A DNA stretch of 64,000 nucleotides from Polyangiaceae bacterium. GTDB lineage: Bacteria; Myxococcota_A; Polyangia; Polyangiales; Polyangiaceae. A program made the position numbers and the translations under genes. The stretch covers positions 1 to 64,000 of the forward strand of contig JAICTZ010000013.1 of NCBI GenBank assembly GCA_025936115.1. The letters are read 5' to 3'. This document shows positions 44,228-52,599 of the stretch, piece by piece. The notes beneath the pieces are model-generated. The model saw nothing but the letters and a program-made list of their open reading frames with translations, was not told the origin of the DNA and did not search any database. How positions within the stretch are numbered: position 1 is the first letter of the stretch; each line of letters starts with the position of its first letter.

Positions 44228-45487
44228 ATGACCGCGCTCCTTCCAACGCCAGAGGGTTCTTTGGTGGTCGCGCCGCTCGGGGAAAACCAGGAGCGCGTGC
44301 GATTCTCCCTCGTGATTCCGACTTACAACGAAGCGACCAACATCGTGCCGTTGATCAAGTCGCTCGAGGCGCTCTTGACGCCGCAGCTCGGCGACTCGTT
44401 CGAGCTCATCGTCGTGGACGACGACAGCCCGGACGGCACTTGGAAAGTCGTGCAAGCGATTTTGCCCGCGCACCCTCGCTTGCGACTGATGCGGCGCCAG
44501 GGTGAGAAGGGGCTCAGCACGGCCGTGATCCGAGGCTGGCAGGCAGCGCGTGGCGAGATCATCGGCGTGATGGACGCCGACATGCAGCACCCGGTGGAGG
44601 CAAACCTCGGGTTATTGGCCGAGATGGGGCGCGGTGCCGATCTCGCCGTGGCGAGCAGGCACGTGAGCGGAGGCGGCGTGAGTGACTGGAGCGCTGCTCG
44701 GCGAGTGCTCTCGCGCGGAGCGCAGCTGCTCGGTTTGTTGATCCTGCCGGGCGTGCTCGCGAGACTCACCGATCCGATGAGCGGCTACTTCATGCTCCGC
44801 CGCAGCGCCATCGAGGGCATCGAGCTCAGCCCTCTCGGCTACAAGATCCTGATCGAAGTCGTCGCTCGCGGCCGCGTGCGCTGGATTGGCGAGACCGGCT
44901 ACGTCTTCCGCGAAAGAGCCGAGGGCGAGTCGAAAGTGACGGCTCGGCTTTATTTGCAGTACTTCCAGCATCTGCTGCGGCTGCGCTGGGCCACGCTGCC
45001 GAGCTCGTCACTGTTCCGCTTCTGCATCGTGGGCGGGACCGGCGTCGTGGTCGATATGGGAATGCTCTTTTTGCTGAGCGACCCACGCATGCTCGGTTGG
45101 GGCCTCACCCGTAGCAAGATCATCGGCGCGGAGACGGCAATCCTCACGAACTTCCTCTTGAACGACGCGTGGACCTTTCGCGAGCTCGCCCGGACGGCGC
45201 CGGGACTCAAGCGCAAGTTCCGCAGGTTCCTCGGCTTCAACGCGATTTGTACGGCCGGATTGGCGCTCAACGTCGTGCTCTTGAATCTGCTCTTCAACGT
45301 CTGGCACGTGGACCGCTACTTGGCGAACGCGCTGGCGATCATCGCCGTCACGTTTTGGAATTACGCGCTCAATCGTCGCCTGAACTGGGCACCGGGCGGG
45401 CCGCTCAGTCGCCGCAGTCGCGCGCCGAGCTTTGCAGCCGCGCGAGCGCCGGACAACAGCAGCACGCGGGGCGAAGCAGCTCCGTAG
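44228..45487 (+). CDS. DPM1-like GT2 glycosyltransferase fused to a GtrA domain
   Basis: Residues 25-250 are a GT2 domain (LVIPTYNEATNIVPLIKSLE, ELIVVDDDSPDGTW, VMDADMQHPVE, DPMSGYFMLRRSAI). Residues about 265-395 are a four-helix GtrA domain (FCIVGGTGVVVDMGMLFLLS, NFLLNDAWTFREL, RFLGFNAICTAGLALN, TFWNYALNRRLNW). The first makes polyprenyl-phosphate sugar; GtrA-type domains are thought to help move or position it in the membrane. Such fusions are common. A decayed relative lies at 31335. The gene converges on the GT-C gene at 45503 with a 15-base gap. Confidence 0.93.
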   Translation: MTALLPTPEGSLVVAPLGENQERVRFSLVIPTYNEATNIVPLIKSLEALLTPQLGDSFELIVVDDDSPDGTWKVVQAILPAHPRLRLMRRQGEKGLSTAVIRGWQAARGEIIGVMDADMQHPVEANLGLLAEMGRGADLAVASRHVSGGGVSDWSAARRVLSRGAQLLGLLILPGVLARLTDPMSGYFMLRRSAIEGIELSPLGYKILIEVVARGRVRWIGETGYVFRERAEGESKVTARLYLQYFQHLLRLRWATLPSSSLFRFCIVGGTGVVVDMGMLFLLSDPRMLGWGLTRSKIIGAETAILTNFLLNDAWTFRELARTAPGLKRKFRRFLGFNAICTAGLALNVVLLNLLFNVWHVDRYLANALAIIAVTFWNYALNRRLNWAPGGPLSRRSRAPSFAAARAPDNSSTRGEAAP

Positions 45488-45502
45488 CGAATGCACGCGC
45501 GC

Positions 45503-47005
45503 TCACGACGTGGGCGGCACACAGTGGAAGGGTGCGTCGAGGTACAGCCAACCGCCGCTCGCGGCGTGGACGTGGCTGCTCGCAGCGTTACCGCCGTCGG
45601 GACAGAGACGCCGGGAGCGTGCAGGCTCGTCCTCCGGTACGAGCAGCTTCAGCGGTGTGCCGTGGTGCGGCCAGATGACGGGAAGCTCGTCCCGCGGAGT
45701 TTCCGACCCGCGCGTCCGTTCGAAGAAGATCTCCGGCACCGGATTGTACGCTTCGGGCGCGTGGTGCAGCGCGAGCTTGGCGAGCCAGGTGTGGCGCAGG
45801 TACGCGTAGCGTTGCCCCGCGACGCCGTTCGGGACCATCACTCCTAGGCCGAGCGCCAGCGTCACTCCGAGCACGTACCAGCCTCTGCGAGTTTGCATGA
45901 GCCGGGCTTGCGTGAGCTCGAGCGCGAGCACGAGGAGCGGGAGCGCTATCCAGTAGCCGTAGCGGATGACGACAGAGCAGCCCGCATTCCAGTTGTGCAC
46001 GGACAAGGCGGGCACCGTCATCACCGCGACCAAGAGTAGGGTGAGCGCGACCCGCCGGGCGACGAGCACGCGGGCGCCGGTGTCCGCGCCCGTCGAGGCA
46101 AGCGTCGCCGCGGCGACGAAAGCGAAGAGCGCGCCGGGCATACCGTAAATCAGCCCCTGATTGAGATCGAACAGCAGCGACCAGGCGCGCTCGAAGCTGA
46201 TGAGGCGTGGGTCGGTCGCGAAATGCGCGAGCAGGCTCGGGATGCGGAACTCCGCGTAGAAGAAGCCGTACGGCAGGAGCGCCAGCATGAGCGCGAGTGC
46301 GCCGAGCAACGCGTCCTTGCGGGTCGGAGCGGCGTGCTGAAGCCGGCAGCGCGCGGCGACGAACGGAACGAGCGCGAGCGCCGAAGCGTTCTGTGTCGCG
46401 GCGAGAGCGGCCGCGAGGCAAGCGAGCCCGAGTTTGCCGCGGCTCGCGGCGATGCACGCGCACACGACGCACGCACCCGTGAACGCTTCGGGCCCGGTCC
46501 AGCCGACGTAGAACGTGGTCCCGGTGACGACGAAGCTCGCCGCGGCCGCCAGCGCAAACGCCCTGCGCTCGAAGTGCAGCCACAGCGCGACGACGGCGAC
46601 GCTCGTCGCCAAGACGTTGACTAGGACGAGCGCGACGCTCGGCTCGGCTCCGACCGCTTCGCTCAGCCAAAGCCACGGCACCGCGAGCAGTGAGTAAAAC
46701 CAAAAATGGATCGAGTAATACGCGCCGCGCTCCGAGCGGCGAATGGCGCCGACGGGCGCCGGCTCCTCGTGCCGCAAGCCGCGGGCGAGCTGGCGGGCGA
46801 AGTTACGGTAGGACGGCTCGTTTTCGGCGAGCCACTCCGCGTCGCTCACGCGAATGTCCGGCGCGGCGTGCGTCGCGAGCGCGTGGGTTACGAGCAAATA
46901 TTCGGCGCCGTCACCGCGCACGCGGACGTCGACGAACGCGACGACCCACACGAGCGCGACGAGCGCGACGAGCGGCAGCGAACGACCCGCCGTGATTCCC
47001 CGCAT
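45503..47005 (-). CDS. GT-C-like membrane glycosyltransferase
   Basis: A 500-residue protein with about ten transmembrane helices. The first loop has VRGDGAEYLLVTHALATHAA with an acidic pair, and ERGAYYSIHFWFYSLLAVPW is a GT39/GT-C-like element. A soluble C-terminal tail (after residue 430) is rich in charged residues and Cys. It starts 9 bases after the stop of the gene at 47015 and is clearly co-transcribed. A possible N-terminal relic of a paralogue lies at 31869-32096. Donor and acceptor cannot be deduced. Confidence 0.78.
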   Translation of the reverse strand: MRGITAGRSLPLVALVALVWVVAFVDVRVRGDGAEYLLVTHALATHAAPDIRVSDAEWLAENEPSYRNFARQLARGLRHEEPAPVGAIRRSERGAYYSIHFWFYSLLAVPWLWLSEAVGAEPSVALVLVNVLATSVAVVALWLHFERRAFALAAAASFVVTGTTFYVGWTGPEAFTGACVVCACIAASRGKLGLACLAAALAATQNASALALVPFVAARCRLQHAAPTRKDALLGALALMLALLPYGFFYAEFRIPSLLAHFATDPRLISFERAWSLLFDLNQGLIYGMPGALFAFVAAATLASTGADTGARVLVARRVALTLLLVAVMTVPALSVHNWNAGCSVVIRYGYWIALPLLVLALELTQARLMQTRRGWYVLGVTLALGLGVMVPNGVAGQRYAYLRHTWLAKLALHHAPEAYNPVPEIFFERTRGSETPRDELPVIWPHHGTPLKLLVPEDEPARSRRLCPDGGNAASSHVHAASGGWLYLDAPFHCVPPTS

Positions 47006-47014
47006 CGACTCGCC

Positions 47015-48487
47015 TCACGCGGGCGCGGGCAGCTGCGGACGACGCGCCATTTGTAGCCACAAATAGGCAAATCCGATGCTGGCCCAAAGCACGAGCGGGA
47101 CGAGCGAGGCCCCTCCCGGCAAACCGAGCTTGAGACCGAGGTTCGACCCGCCGGCGAAGGTCGCGAGCCGTCCGCTCTGCAGCCGCGGCCAAGCGTACGC
47201 GTAGAGCAGGTCACCGCGCTCGGGTGCTTCGATGCCCACGGCCGTGAGCACGGTGTAGTTGAGCACCGACAGCAGACCGGTCGCGAGGGTGAGTCCGCGA
47301 ACCCAAAGCTGGCGGGCACGCAGACCGACCATGACACCCGCAGCCAAGAAGGGCAGGGCAGGGATCAAGTGACGCGCACCGTTTGCGGCTCCGCCCCACC
47401 ACATGTAGTAGCCGGCATTCAGGAAGAACAAGACGCCGAGCGCAGCGAGTCCCGCGCCGAAGACCCAGTCGTACCGGCGCCGCGCGTGGGCGATGCCGAA
47501 GAGCACGCCGATCACCGCGACTGGCGAGAGATAAAAGAGTCCTCGGCGCACGCCGAACGTTAGACCAAAGGCGCCGCGGCCCGTCGGCAAATGGATCCCG
47601 AGCAAGCCGCTCGCGTGACCTGCCACGAACTCCGGGTTCGTCATGAACGAGTAGCCGGTGCGCCAGGGGAGACCGAATGCCGCCGTGTGGTATGCGGCGA
47701 TGATGGCCACCGGCAGCGCCGCTCCGAGCGCGAGGCCGCGGAGCGCCCGTAGTCGGTCAGCAGGCGCCGTGGCGGCCAAAAACCAGAGCCCGATCAGCGC
47801 GGCAGGTGCGGCCGTCAGGTACTCGCAGCCGGGGGCGAGCGCGAGGCAGGCGCCCGCGATGCACAAGCGCGGCGTGGACGGTAAAATGCCGAGCGGGCGC
47901 ACTCCGCGCTGATCCAAAGACACGACGGCCCCGAGCAGCAGCGCTGCCGTGGGCACGTGGCTATAAAAGCTCGTCGAGTACGGGAAGAGCGGCGTGCCGA
48001 GGAGGACGAGCGTCGAGCTTGCGAAAGCAATGCGCGAGCTCGTCCGCCGGCGCAGGAGCTCGAAGAGCAAAAGCCCGACGGCGATACCGGCTACGCCACT
48101 CGTAGCGAGCGAACACGCGTAGAGCGCTTGCTGAAACGCCTTGTTCGGCACGAGGCGCGCCGCCGGATGGAGCGCGGTGCCGAAGACCTCGTAGTTGGGC
48201 TCGAGCTTGCGAGCTCGCTGCGCGAGATGAACGGCCGCATAGATGGGGACCGCAGCGAACGAGACGATCGGAGGCTTGTCCGTGTACCAGCGTCCGTGGA
48301 CGAACGCGCGATCCCCCGTGTTCTCCACGTAAGGATCGATGCGGAGCGAGCCGTGTTCGACGACGGCGCGCGTGAGATCGAAGCGCGAGACCGGGTTCCA
48401 CGTCGCGGCCGGTAGGAAGAAGGCGAAAATGCCGAAGAGCCAAGCGGCGTGCGCCAGCCGAAATCCCGAAAGTTCGACGCGCTTCAA
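47015..48487 (-). CDS. GT-C-like membrane glycosyltransferase (paralogue B)
   Basis: A full-length paralogue of the gene at 32464, with about eleven transmembrane helices. The TTG at 48487 (TTGAAGCG, preceded by GGGGAA) corresponds exactly to the TTG start of paralogue A. A GTG at 48508 would add seven residues. The loop after the first helix reads TRAVVEHGSLRIDPYVENTG and DRAFVHGRWYTDKPPIVSF, and later blocks (APGCEYLTAAPAALIGLWFL, WWGGAANGARHLIPALPFL) align with paralogue A. The two paralogues lie about 13 kb apart in opposite orientation, enclosing most of the island. Confidence 0.8.
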   Translation of the reverse strand: MKRVELSGFRLAHAAWLFGIFAFFLPAATWNPVSRFDLTRAVVEHGSLRIDPYVENTGDRAFVHGRWYTDKPPIVSFAAVPIYAAVHLAQRARKLEPNYEVFGTALHPAARLVPNKAFQQALYACSLATSGVAGIAVGLLLFELLRRRTSSRIAFASSTLVLLGTPLFPYSTSFYSHVPTAALLLGAVVSLDQRGVRPLGILPSTPRLCIAGACLALAPGCEYLTAAPAALIGLWFLAATAPADRLRALRGLALGAALPVAIIAAYHTAAFGLPWRTGYSFMTNPEFVAGHASGLLGIHLPTGRGAFGLTFGVRRGLFYLSPVAVIGVLFGIAHARRRYDWVFGAGLAALGVLFFLNAGYYMWWGGAANGARHLIPALPFLAAGVMVGLRARQLWVRGLTLATGLLSVLNYTVLTAVGIEAPERGDLLYAYAWPRLQSGRLATFAGGSNLGLKLGLPGGASLVPLVLWASIGFAYLWLQMARRPQLPAPA

Positions 48488-48685
48488 ACGTTCCCCAATG
48501 ACGTGCACACAAGAAAGCCGGCTGGCCGAATGGCTCGAGAACGCCCAGGTTGGCCTTTAACGCGCTTGTCGCGCTTCGCTTCGGTTTCCTGGGCGTGACC
48601 GCAGCATGCCGCCTCCGTGTAGCGAAAATACACGTAAAATTCCAGTTGACCCAGCGTAGCGCTCTGCGTTAGGTAGTGCATCGCC

Positions 48686-49045
48686 ATGGGGAACCTTAAC
48701 AAATTCGGCAGCGCACTCGTCAAACGACCCGGTGCGCTTATTCTGGTGCTTACGGCACTGAGCAGCACCGGCTACGTCGCCTGCGGTGGAGACGACGACG
48801 TCGCGCCGGGTACTGGTGGAACAGCTGGCAAGTCCGGCTCAGGCGGCACGGCTGGTAAAGCCACCGCTGGTAAAGGCGGCAGCTCGACTGCTGGCAAAGG
48901 CGGCTCGGCCGGCAAAGGCGGCTCGGCCGGCACCGGCGGCACGACTGCTGGCACTTCCGGTGAAGGCGGCGTCGGTAACTTCGCCGGCATCGGCGGTGAA
49001 GGCGGCTTCGGCGGTGCCGAAGGCGGCATGTCGAACGGCGGTTGA
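48686..49045 (+). CDS. Gly/Ser/Thr/Ala-rich lipoprotein
   Basis: A 119-residue product: N-terminal lipoprotein signal (GALILVLTALSSTGYVACGG), a short DDDV patch, then only low-complexity repeats of the type AGKGGS/GSGGTAGK to the end. There is no folded domain after the linker, unlike the other lipoproteins here that carry such linkers before a domain. A TTGACC box at 48646-48651 is a candidate -35 element, but no good -10 follows. It may be a surface spacer, or the remnant of a larger protein. Confidence 0.6.
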   Translation: MGNLNKFGSALVKRPGALILVLTALSSTGYVACGGDDDVAPGTGGTAGKSGSGGTAGKATAGKGGSSTAGKGGSAGKGGSAGTGGTTAGTSGEGGVGNFAGIGGEGGFGGAEGGMSNGG

Positions 49046-49062
49046 TTCGCCGCTTCGCTATC

Positions 49063-49089
49063 GCGCCGCGTCGTAGTACGACGCGGCGC
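49063..49089. promoter_or_regulatory. Strong hairpin abutting the pyrE start
   Basis: A perfect 12-bp inverted repeat (49063-49074 with 49078-49089) and 3-base loop lies 17 bases after the preceding stop and ends 2 bases before the first pyrE ATG, where a ribosome-binding site would be expected. No T-run follows. It could terminate the upstream transcript or control pyrE translation. Confidence 0.6.
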
Positions 49090-49091
49090 TG

Positions 49092-49688
49092 ATGATGCCT
49101 GAAGCAAATACAGCGCGCTCCGCACTGCTCGATGAGCTCGTGCGGCATGCGTACCAGTATTCACCCGAAAAGCCGTTTCTACTGGTCTCTGGCCAGTACA
49201 GTGACGAGTATCTCGACTGCAAGCTCGCCTTGAGCCAGCCCGCTGCGATGGCGGCGCTCGGCAAGGTGTTTCTCGCTCAACTCACGGCGCCCGTGGTTGC
49301 GATTGGTGGCCTCACGATGGGCTCTGATCCCATTGCGATGAGTACGAGCCAAACGAGCTACGGCACCCCGAAGCCGCTGCGCTGGTTCACCGTGCGCAAG
49401 GAAGCCAAGGGTCACGGCCAGAAGAAGCTCGTCGAGGGCAGCGTGAAACCCGGCGAGTCCGTCGTCGTGGTCGACGACGTGTGCACGACGGGCGGCTCGA
49501 CCGTCAAAGCCATCGAAGCGGCGCGCGAGTTCGGGCTTCAGGTCACGCAGGTGATCGTGCTCGTCGATCGCGAACAGTCCGACGGCATGGCGAACATTCG
49601 CCGCGCGGCGGGTGACGGCGTCGAGGTCAGCGCCATTTTTACCAAGAGCCAAGTGAAACAGCGCTGGCTCGAGCTCCAAGGGCGCTGA
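49092..49688 (+). CDS. pyrE: Orotate phosphoribosyltransferase
   Basis: Joins orotate to PRPP to give OMP in pyrimidine synthesis. The 198-residue protein has FLLVSGQYSDEYLDCKLAL (orotate site), IGGLTMGSDPIA, RKEAKGHGQKKLVEG (catalytic loop Lys/His) and the PRPP loop VVVVDDVCTTGGST. Two adjacent ATGs (49092, 49095) are possible. Neither has a Shine-Dalgarno, because the preceding bases form the hairpin at 49063-49089. There are no other pyr genes nearby. Confidence 0.93.
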   Translation: MMPEANTARSALLDELVRHAYQYSPEKPFLLVSGQYSDEYLDCKLALSQPAAMAALGKVFLAQLTAPVVAIGGLTMGSDPIAMSTSQTSYGTPKPLRWFTVRKEAKGHGQKKLVEGSVKPGESVVVVDDVCTTGGSTVKAIEAAREFGLQVTQVIVLVDREQSDGMANIRRAAGDGVEVSAIFTKSQVKQRWLELQGR

Positions 49689-49758
49689 CGGGACGCGGCA
49701 TTCGGCTCGGTCGCTTCCTGCGTACGACCGAGCCGGCAGCTCGCTGCAGACGCGAGGC

Positions 49759-50781
49759 TCAGGTCGTGAGCGGCGAACTCTGCACGACCCAGAAGTCGCT
49801 GCAGAGCCTGGTGCTCTTGACGTAGTCGTACGACATCCAGAAATAGCCGGAGAGGCCCCAGCCGGTGCCCCAGCTGTTGCGCACGAGGAACGCGCCCTTC
49901 GACGCCTTGTTGAAGGGGTTCACCATGTTGTCGTCCCAGCCGCAGAGATCGACGGCATGGCCGCCTTCGAGCGACTCGTTGCTCTTCGGCACGTCGAGGA
50001 ACGCCTGAGTCGCCATCTGCTGACTCATGAAATACGAGTACACGTTGAACCCGAACTCGACGAGATAGCCGGTCGCGAGCACCGATTTCATGGTGAGGAT
50101 GTCGCCGTCCGAGATCGAATGGTACGACGTGACCTTGTGCGAGGCGGCCGCGGTCCAGACGGCGGCGGGCGGATCCTGCGTGAACTTGTTGGCGTCGTAA
50201 GGCCAGCTGCTCTCCATGGCGATGCCGTATTGAGCGCCGGCCTTGGCCGTGTCGCGGATCGTCGCGCCGGAATCCTCGTTCGTCGTGCCTTCGATCTTGC
50301 GCGTCGCGTAGTATTCGAACAGCCGCGACACGTCGATGAGCTTGCCCGGTGTGGGCGACGGCGTGGGTGAGGGAGTCGGCGTCGGCGCCGGACCGGGCGT
50401 CGGTGACGGCGCACTGCCGGCCGTAACCTTGGTCGTGAAGCTGATGCTTCCGTCGCTGCTCTGCGTGATGCCGCTCACCGTGACGTGCGGCGAGGCCGCG
50501 AGCGCCATCAGCGCGTGACTCTTCGCGGCCTTGCCTCGAAGCTCGTTCGCCTCGATCAAGCCGGCGAAAGCGTTGGCGGTGCAGGACCCGAGCTCGCCCT
50601 GATCCTCGATGGGACTACAGAAGCCGCGCAAATCGCCGGTCGGCGGCAGCGCGCTCGTCAAAAAAGACGGGTGAAGCTTCACCCGAAACTCCTCGTCGCG
50701 CAGATCCGCGGGTTGCTTTCGCCAACCTCCGAGATGAATTCGCTTCGTATCCCCGTGGTTCATGGTTACCGACTTCAGCAT
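49759..50781 (-). CDS. Papain-like (C1A) cysteine peptidase with an inserted Pro/Thr-rich segment
   Basis: The ATG at 50781 has AAGGAG 8 bases upstream; 340 residues. The C1 catalytic set is complete: oxyanion Gln61 and Cys67 in SPIEDQGELGSCTANAFAG, His275 in GGHAVDLCGWDD, and Asn302 in VRNSWGTGWG. There is no signal peptide. Between the Cys helix and the next peptidase block (LIDVSRLFEYYATR) about 60 residues are inserted (86-147), ending in a Pro/Thr/Ser-rich tract (SPTPGPAPTPTPSPTPSPTP). The preceding LGGWRKQPADLRDEEF is the short propeptide-like start seen in bacterial members. Substrate unknown. Confidence 0.9.
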   Translation of the reverse strand: MLKSVTMNHGDTKRIHLGGWRKQPADLRDEEFRVKLHPSFLTSALPPTGDLRGFCSPIEDQGELGSCTANAFAGLIEANELRGKAAKSHALMALAASPHVTVSGITQSSDGSISFTTKVTAGSAPSPTPGPAPTPTPSPTPSPTPGKLIDVSRLFEYYATRKIEGTTNEDSGATIRDTAKAGAQYGIAMESSWPYDANKFTQDPPAAVWTAAASHKVTSYHSISDGDILTMKSVLATGYLVEFGFNVYSYFMSQQMATQAFLDVPKSNESLEGGHAVDLCGWDDNMVNPFNKASKGAFLVRNSWGTGWGLSGYFWMSYDYVKSTRLCSDFWVVQSSPLTT

Positions 50782-50969
50782 CCGACATCTCCTTGGTGCA
50801 CGTTGCGGCACCGCGACCCTTTGCCGGGCCCCGCCTGACTCTATGCATACCATCCGAGGCGGCTCGGAGCTCTGGGCTTGAGTTTGGTCCCGCCAAATCA
50901 GCTAGTGGTACAAGCAGGAGCTACGGTGCTTTACGAGCCGCTCCCCATCCAGTGGTCGCCCACGAGCAG

Positions 50970-52391
50970 ATGAAATCGGGTCGTGGTTCACGGGGCCTAA
51001 GGGCATTGCTCTGGGGTTTGCCGCTTGTGTTGGTGCAGGGCACGGGGTGCCAGCACTCGACGTCGCCCGGGCAGCATCCTGTCGAGAACGAGCGAACGGG
51101 TGGCTTTGGAGGCGGCGCGGGAACCGCGCGCGCTGCGGGCGGCTCATCGCTCGCCGCTGCCGGAGAGCTCGGACGTGCGGGAGGTGAGAGTCGGGGCGGA
51201 GCCGCTACCGGCGCAGGCGGCTCCGAAGACGCAACCGGCGGAACCGCGGGCGGTACGGGCTGGCTGACGGATCCAGGCGCATGGGATCCAGTCGCAACGC
51301 TACCGGTGTGCTCGACATTCGTGGCTCGGCACCCGGCCGACGTCTGGCCCGGCTTCGCTTATCGGGACTGCGGCGCAGGCTGTCGCGAAGCACGCCTCGT
51401 ACCGGGTGACGGGGCCGGCCTTGCGGTAACGCTCGGGACCTCGACGCGTTCGAACGGCGATGACCTACTGCTCTCGCTCTCGCTGCAAACGTCCGGCGAT
51501 CAACCCATCTATGCGCTCACGACACTCGCGTTCGGCGCGGGGACGCCGCTCGCGCTCGTTTCGGAGCGCGGCCCGTGCTTGGCGCAAATGGGAGGGCGGG
51601 GCGCACCTCTCGTCTACAAGATCGCACCCTTCCAAGGTAGCCTCGAATATCGGCTCGGTTGGCTCGACTTGACCGCGCCGGGGCTCAGCTGGCTCGACTC
51701 GACGGTCACCACGACGCTCGAGACCTTCGACTTTGGAACGAGCTGGGGTCGCATGGACGCTCGCGCGACGATGCTCGTGGCCGACAGTCCGCTCTCGACG
51801 GAGCTCAGCTCCATCTACGGAGCGCGGGGCACGTTGTTCGACCCTTCGGGAAACGATGGTCTCTTGGCGTGGACGGAGTTCCTCGGCCCCGGCGGGCAAG
51901 TGCTGGCTTGGAAGCGCGGAGGGGACGTGACCGTCGTCGCCGAGGGACCCTGGGACGCGACGCGCTTCGGCTTCTCCTCGGACCGCTTCGCATGGATTGG
52001 TGCGACGGGAGCGCGTGTCTCTGAAGGGTCTTTCGAGTCCGCGCGCCTCTATTCCTGCAAGGTTCCGTCGCCCCTCGCTGCTTGCGAGGTCGAAGAGGGG
52101 CCCGTTCTGCCGCTCAGCTCCGCCACGGGAATTCTCGCCGTTGCGGGTCACTACGTGGCGTTCAACGGCTGCTCGACAGTGCAATGCGACGTTTACATCG
52201 TCGATTGGAACGAGCAGTCGCTCTACATGATTTCTCGTCTCCATGCGGACCACGGCGTCGAAATGATCGGTCTGTCCGCGAGTGAGCTCTTCGTCGCCGA
52301 CTCGAGCCCCGACGTGCGCGGCACCGGTGACTTCGACCTGATCCTTCGTTACGACCTTGCTGAGCTCGAGAGCTTCGCCACTCGCTTGTAA
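50970..52391 (+). CDS. Hypothetical lipoprotein with beta-propeller-like domain
   Basis: The ATG at 50970 gives a lipoprotein signal (LLWGLPLVLVQGTGC) and about 90 residues of Gly/Ala/Ser linker. A 340-residue beta-rich domain follows with several conserved-looking Cys and strands of the form DLLLSLSLQTSG, FAWIGATGARVSEG and VAFNGCSTVQCDVYIVDWN. The repeating four-strand rhythm suggests a WD/TolB-type propeller, but I do not recognise the family. It probably faces the periplasm or cell surface. Confidence 0.65.
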   Translation: MKSGRGSRGLRALLWGLPLVLVQGTGCQHSTSPGQHPVENERTGGFGGGAGTARAAGGSSLAAAGELGRAGGESRGGAATGAGGSEDATGGTAGGTGWLTDPGAWDPVATLPVCSTFVARHPADVWPGFAYRDCGAGCREARLVPGDGAGLAVTLGTSTRSNGDDLLLSLSLQTSGDQPIYALTTLAFGAGTPLALVSERGPCLAQMGGRGAPLVYKIAPFQGSLEYRLGWLDLTAPGLSWLDSTVTTTLETFDFGTSWGRMDARATMLVADSPLSTELSSIYGARGTLFDPSGNDGLLAWTEFLGPGGQVLAWKRGGDVTVVAEGPWDATRFGFSSDRFAWIGATGARVSEGSFESARLYSCKVPSPLAACEVEEGPVLPLSSATGILAVAGHYVAFNGCSTVQCDVYIVDWNEQSLYMISRLHADHGVEMIGLSASELFVADSSPDVRGTGDFDLILRYDLAELESFATRL

Positions 52392-52599
52392 ACGCATGGC
52401 GAGAACGGGACGGAAGGCTCAGCCCAGAGCGTTAGGCTGGCTAGGCGTGCGCAGTGGTCAAGCCCAAGGCCCACCGAGCGTAACCTGGTTAGTTTACATA
52501 ATGTATCTTATGCGATCTACCTAGGGTCACCTCGCTCGAGGGATCCGCCGGGTTTTGGAGCCGGCAGCTCGCCCTGGGCCGCGGGCTACACTGCGCGGC

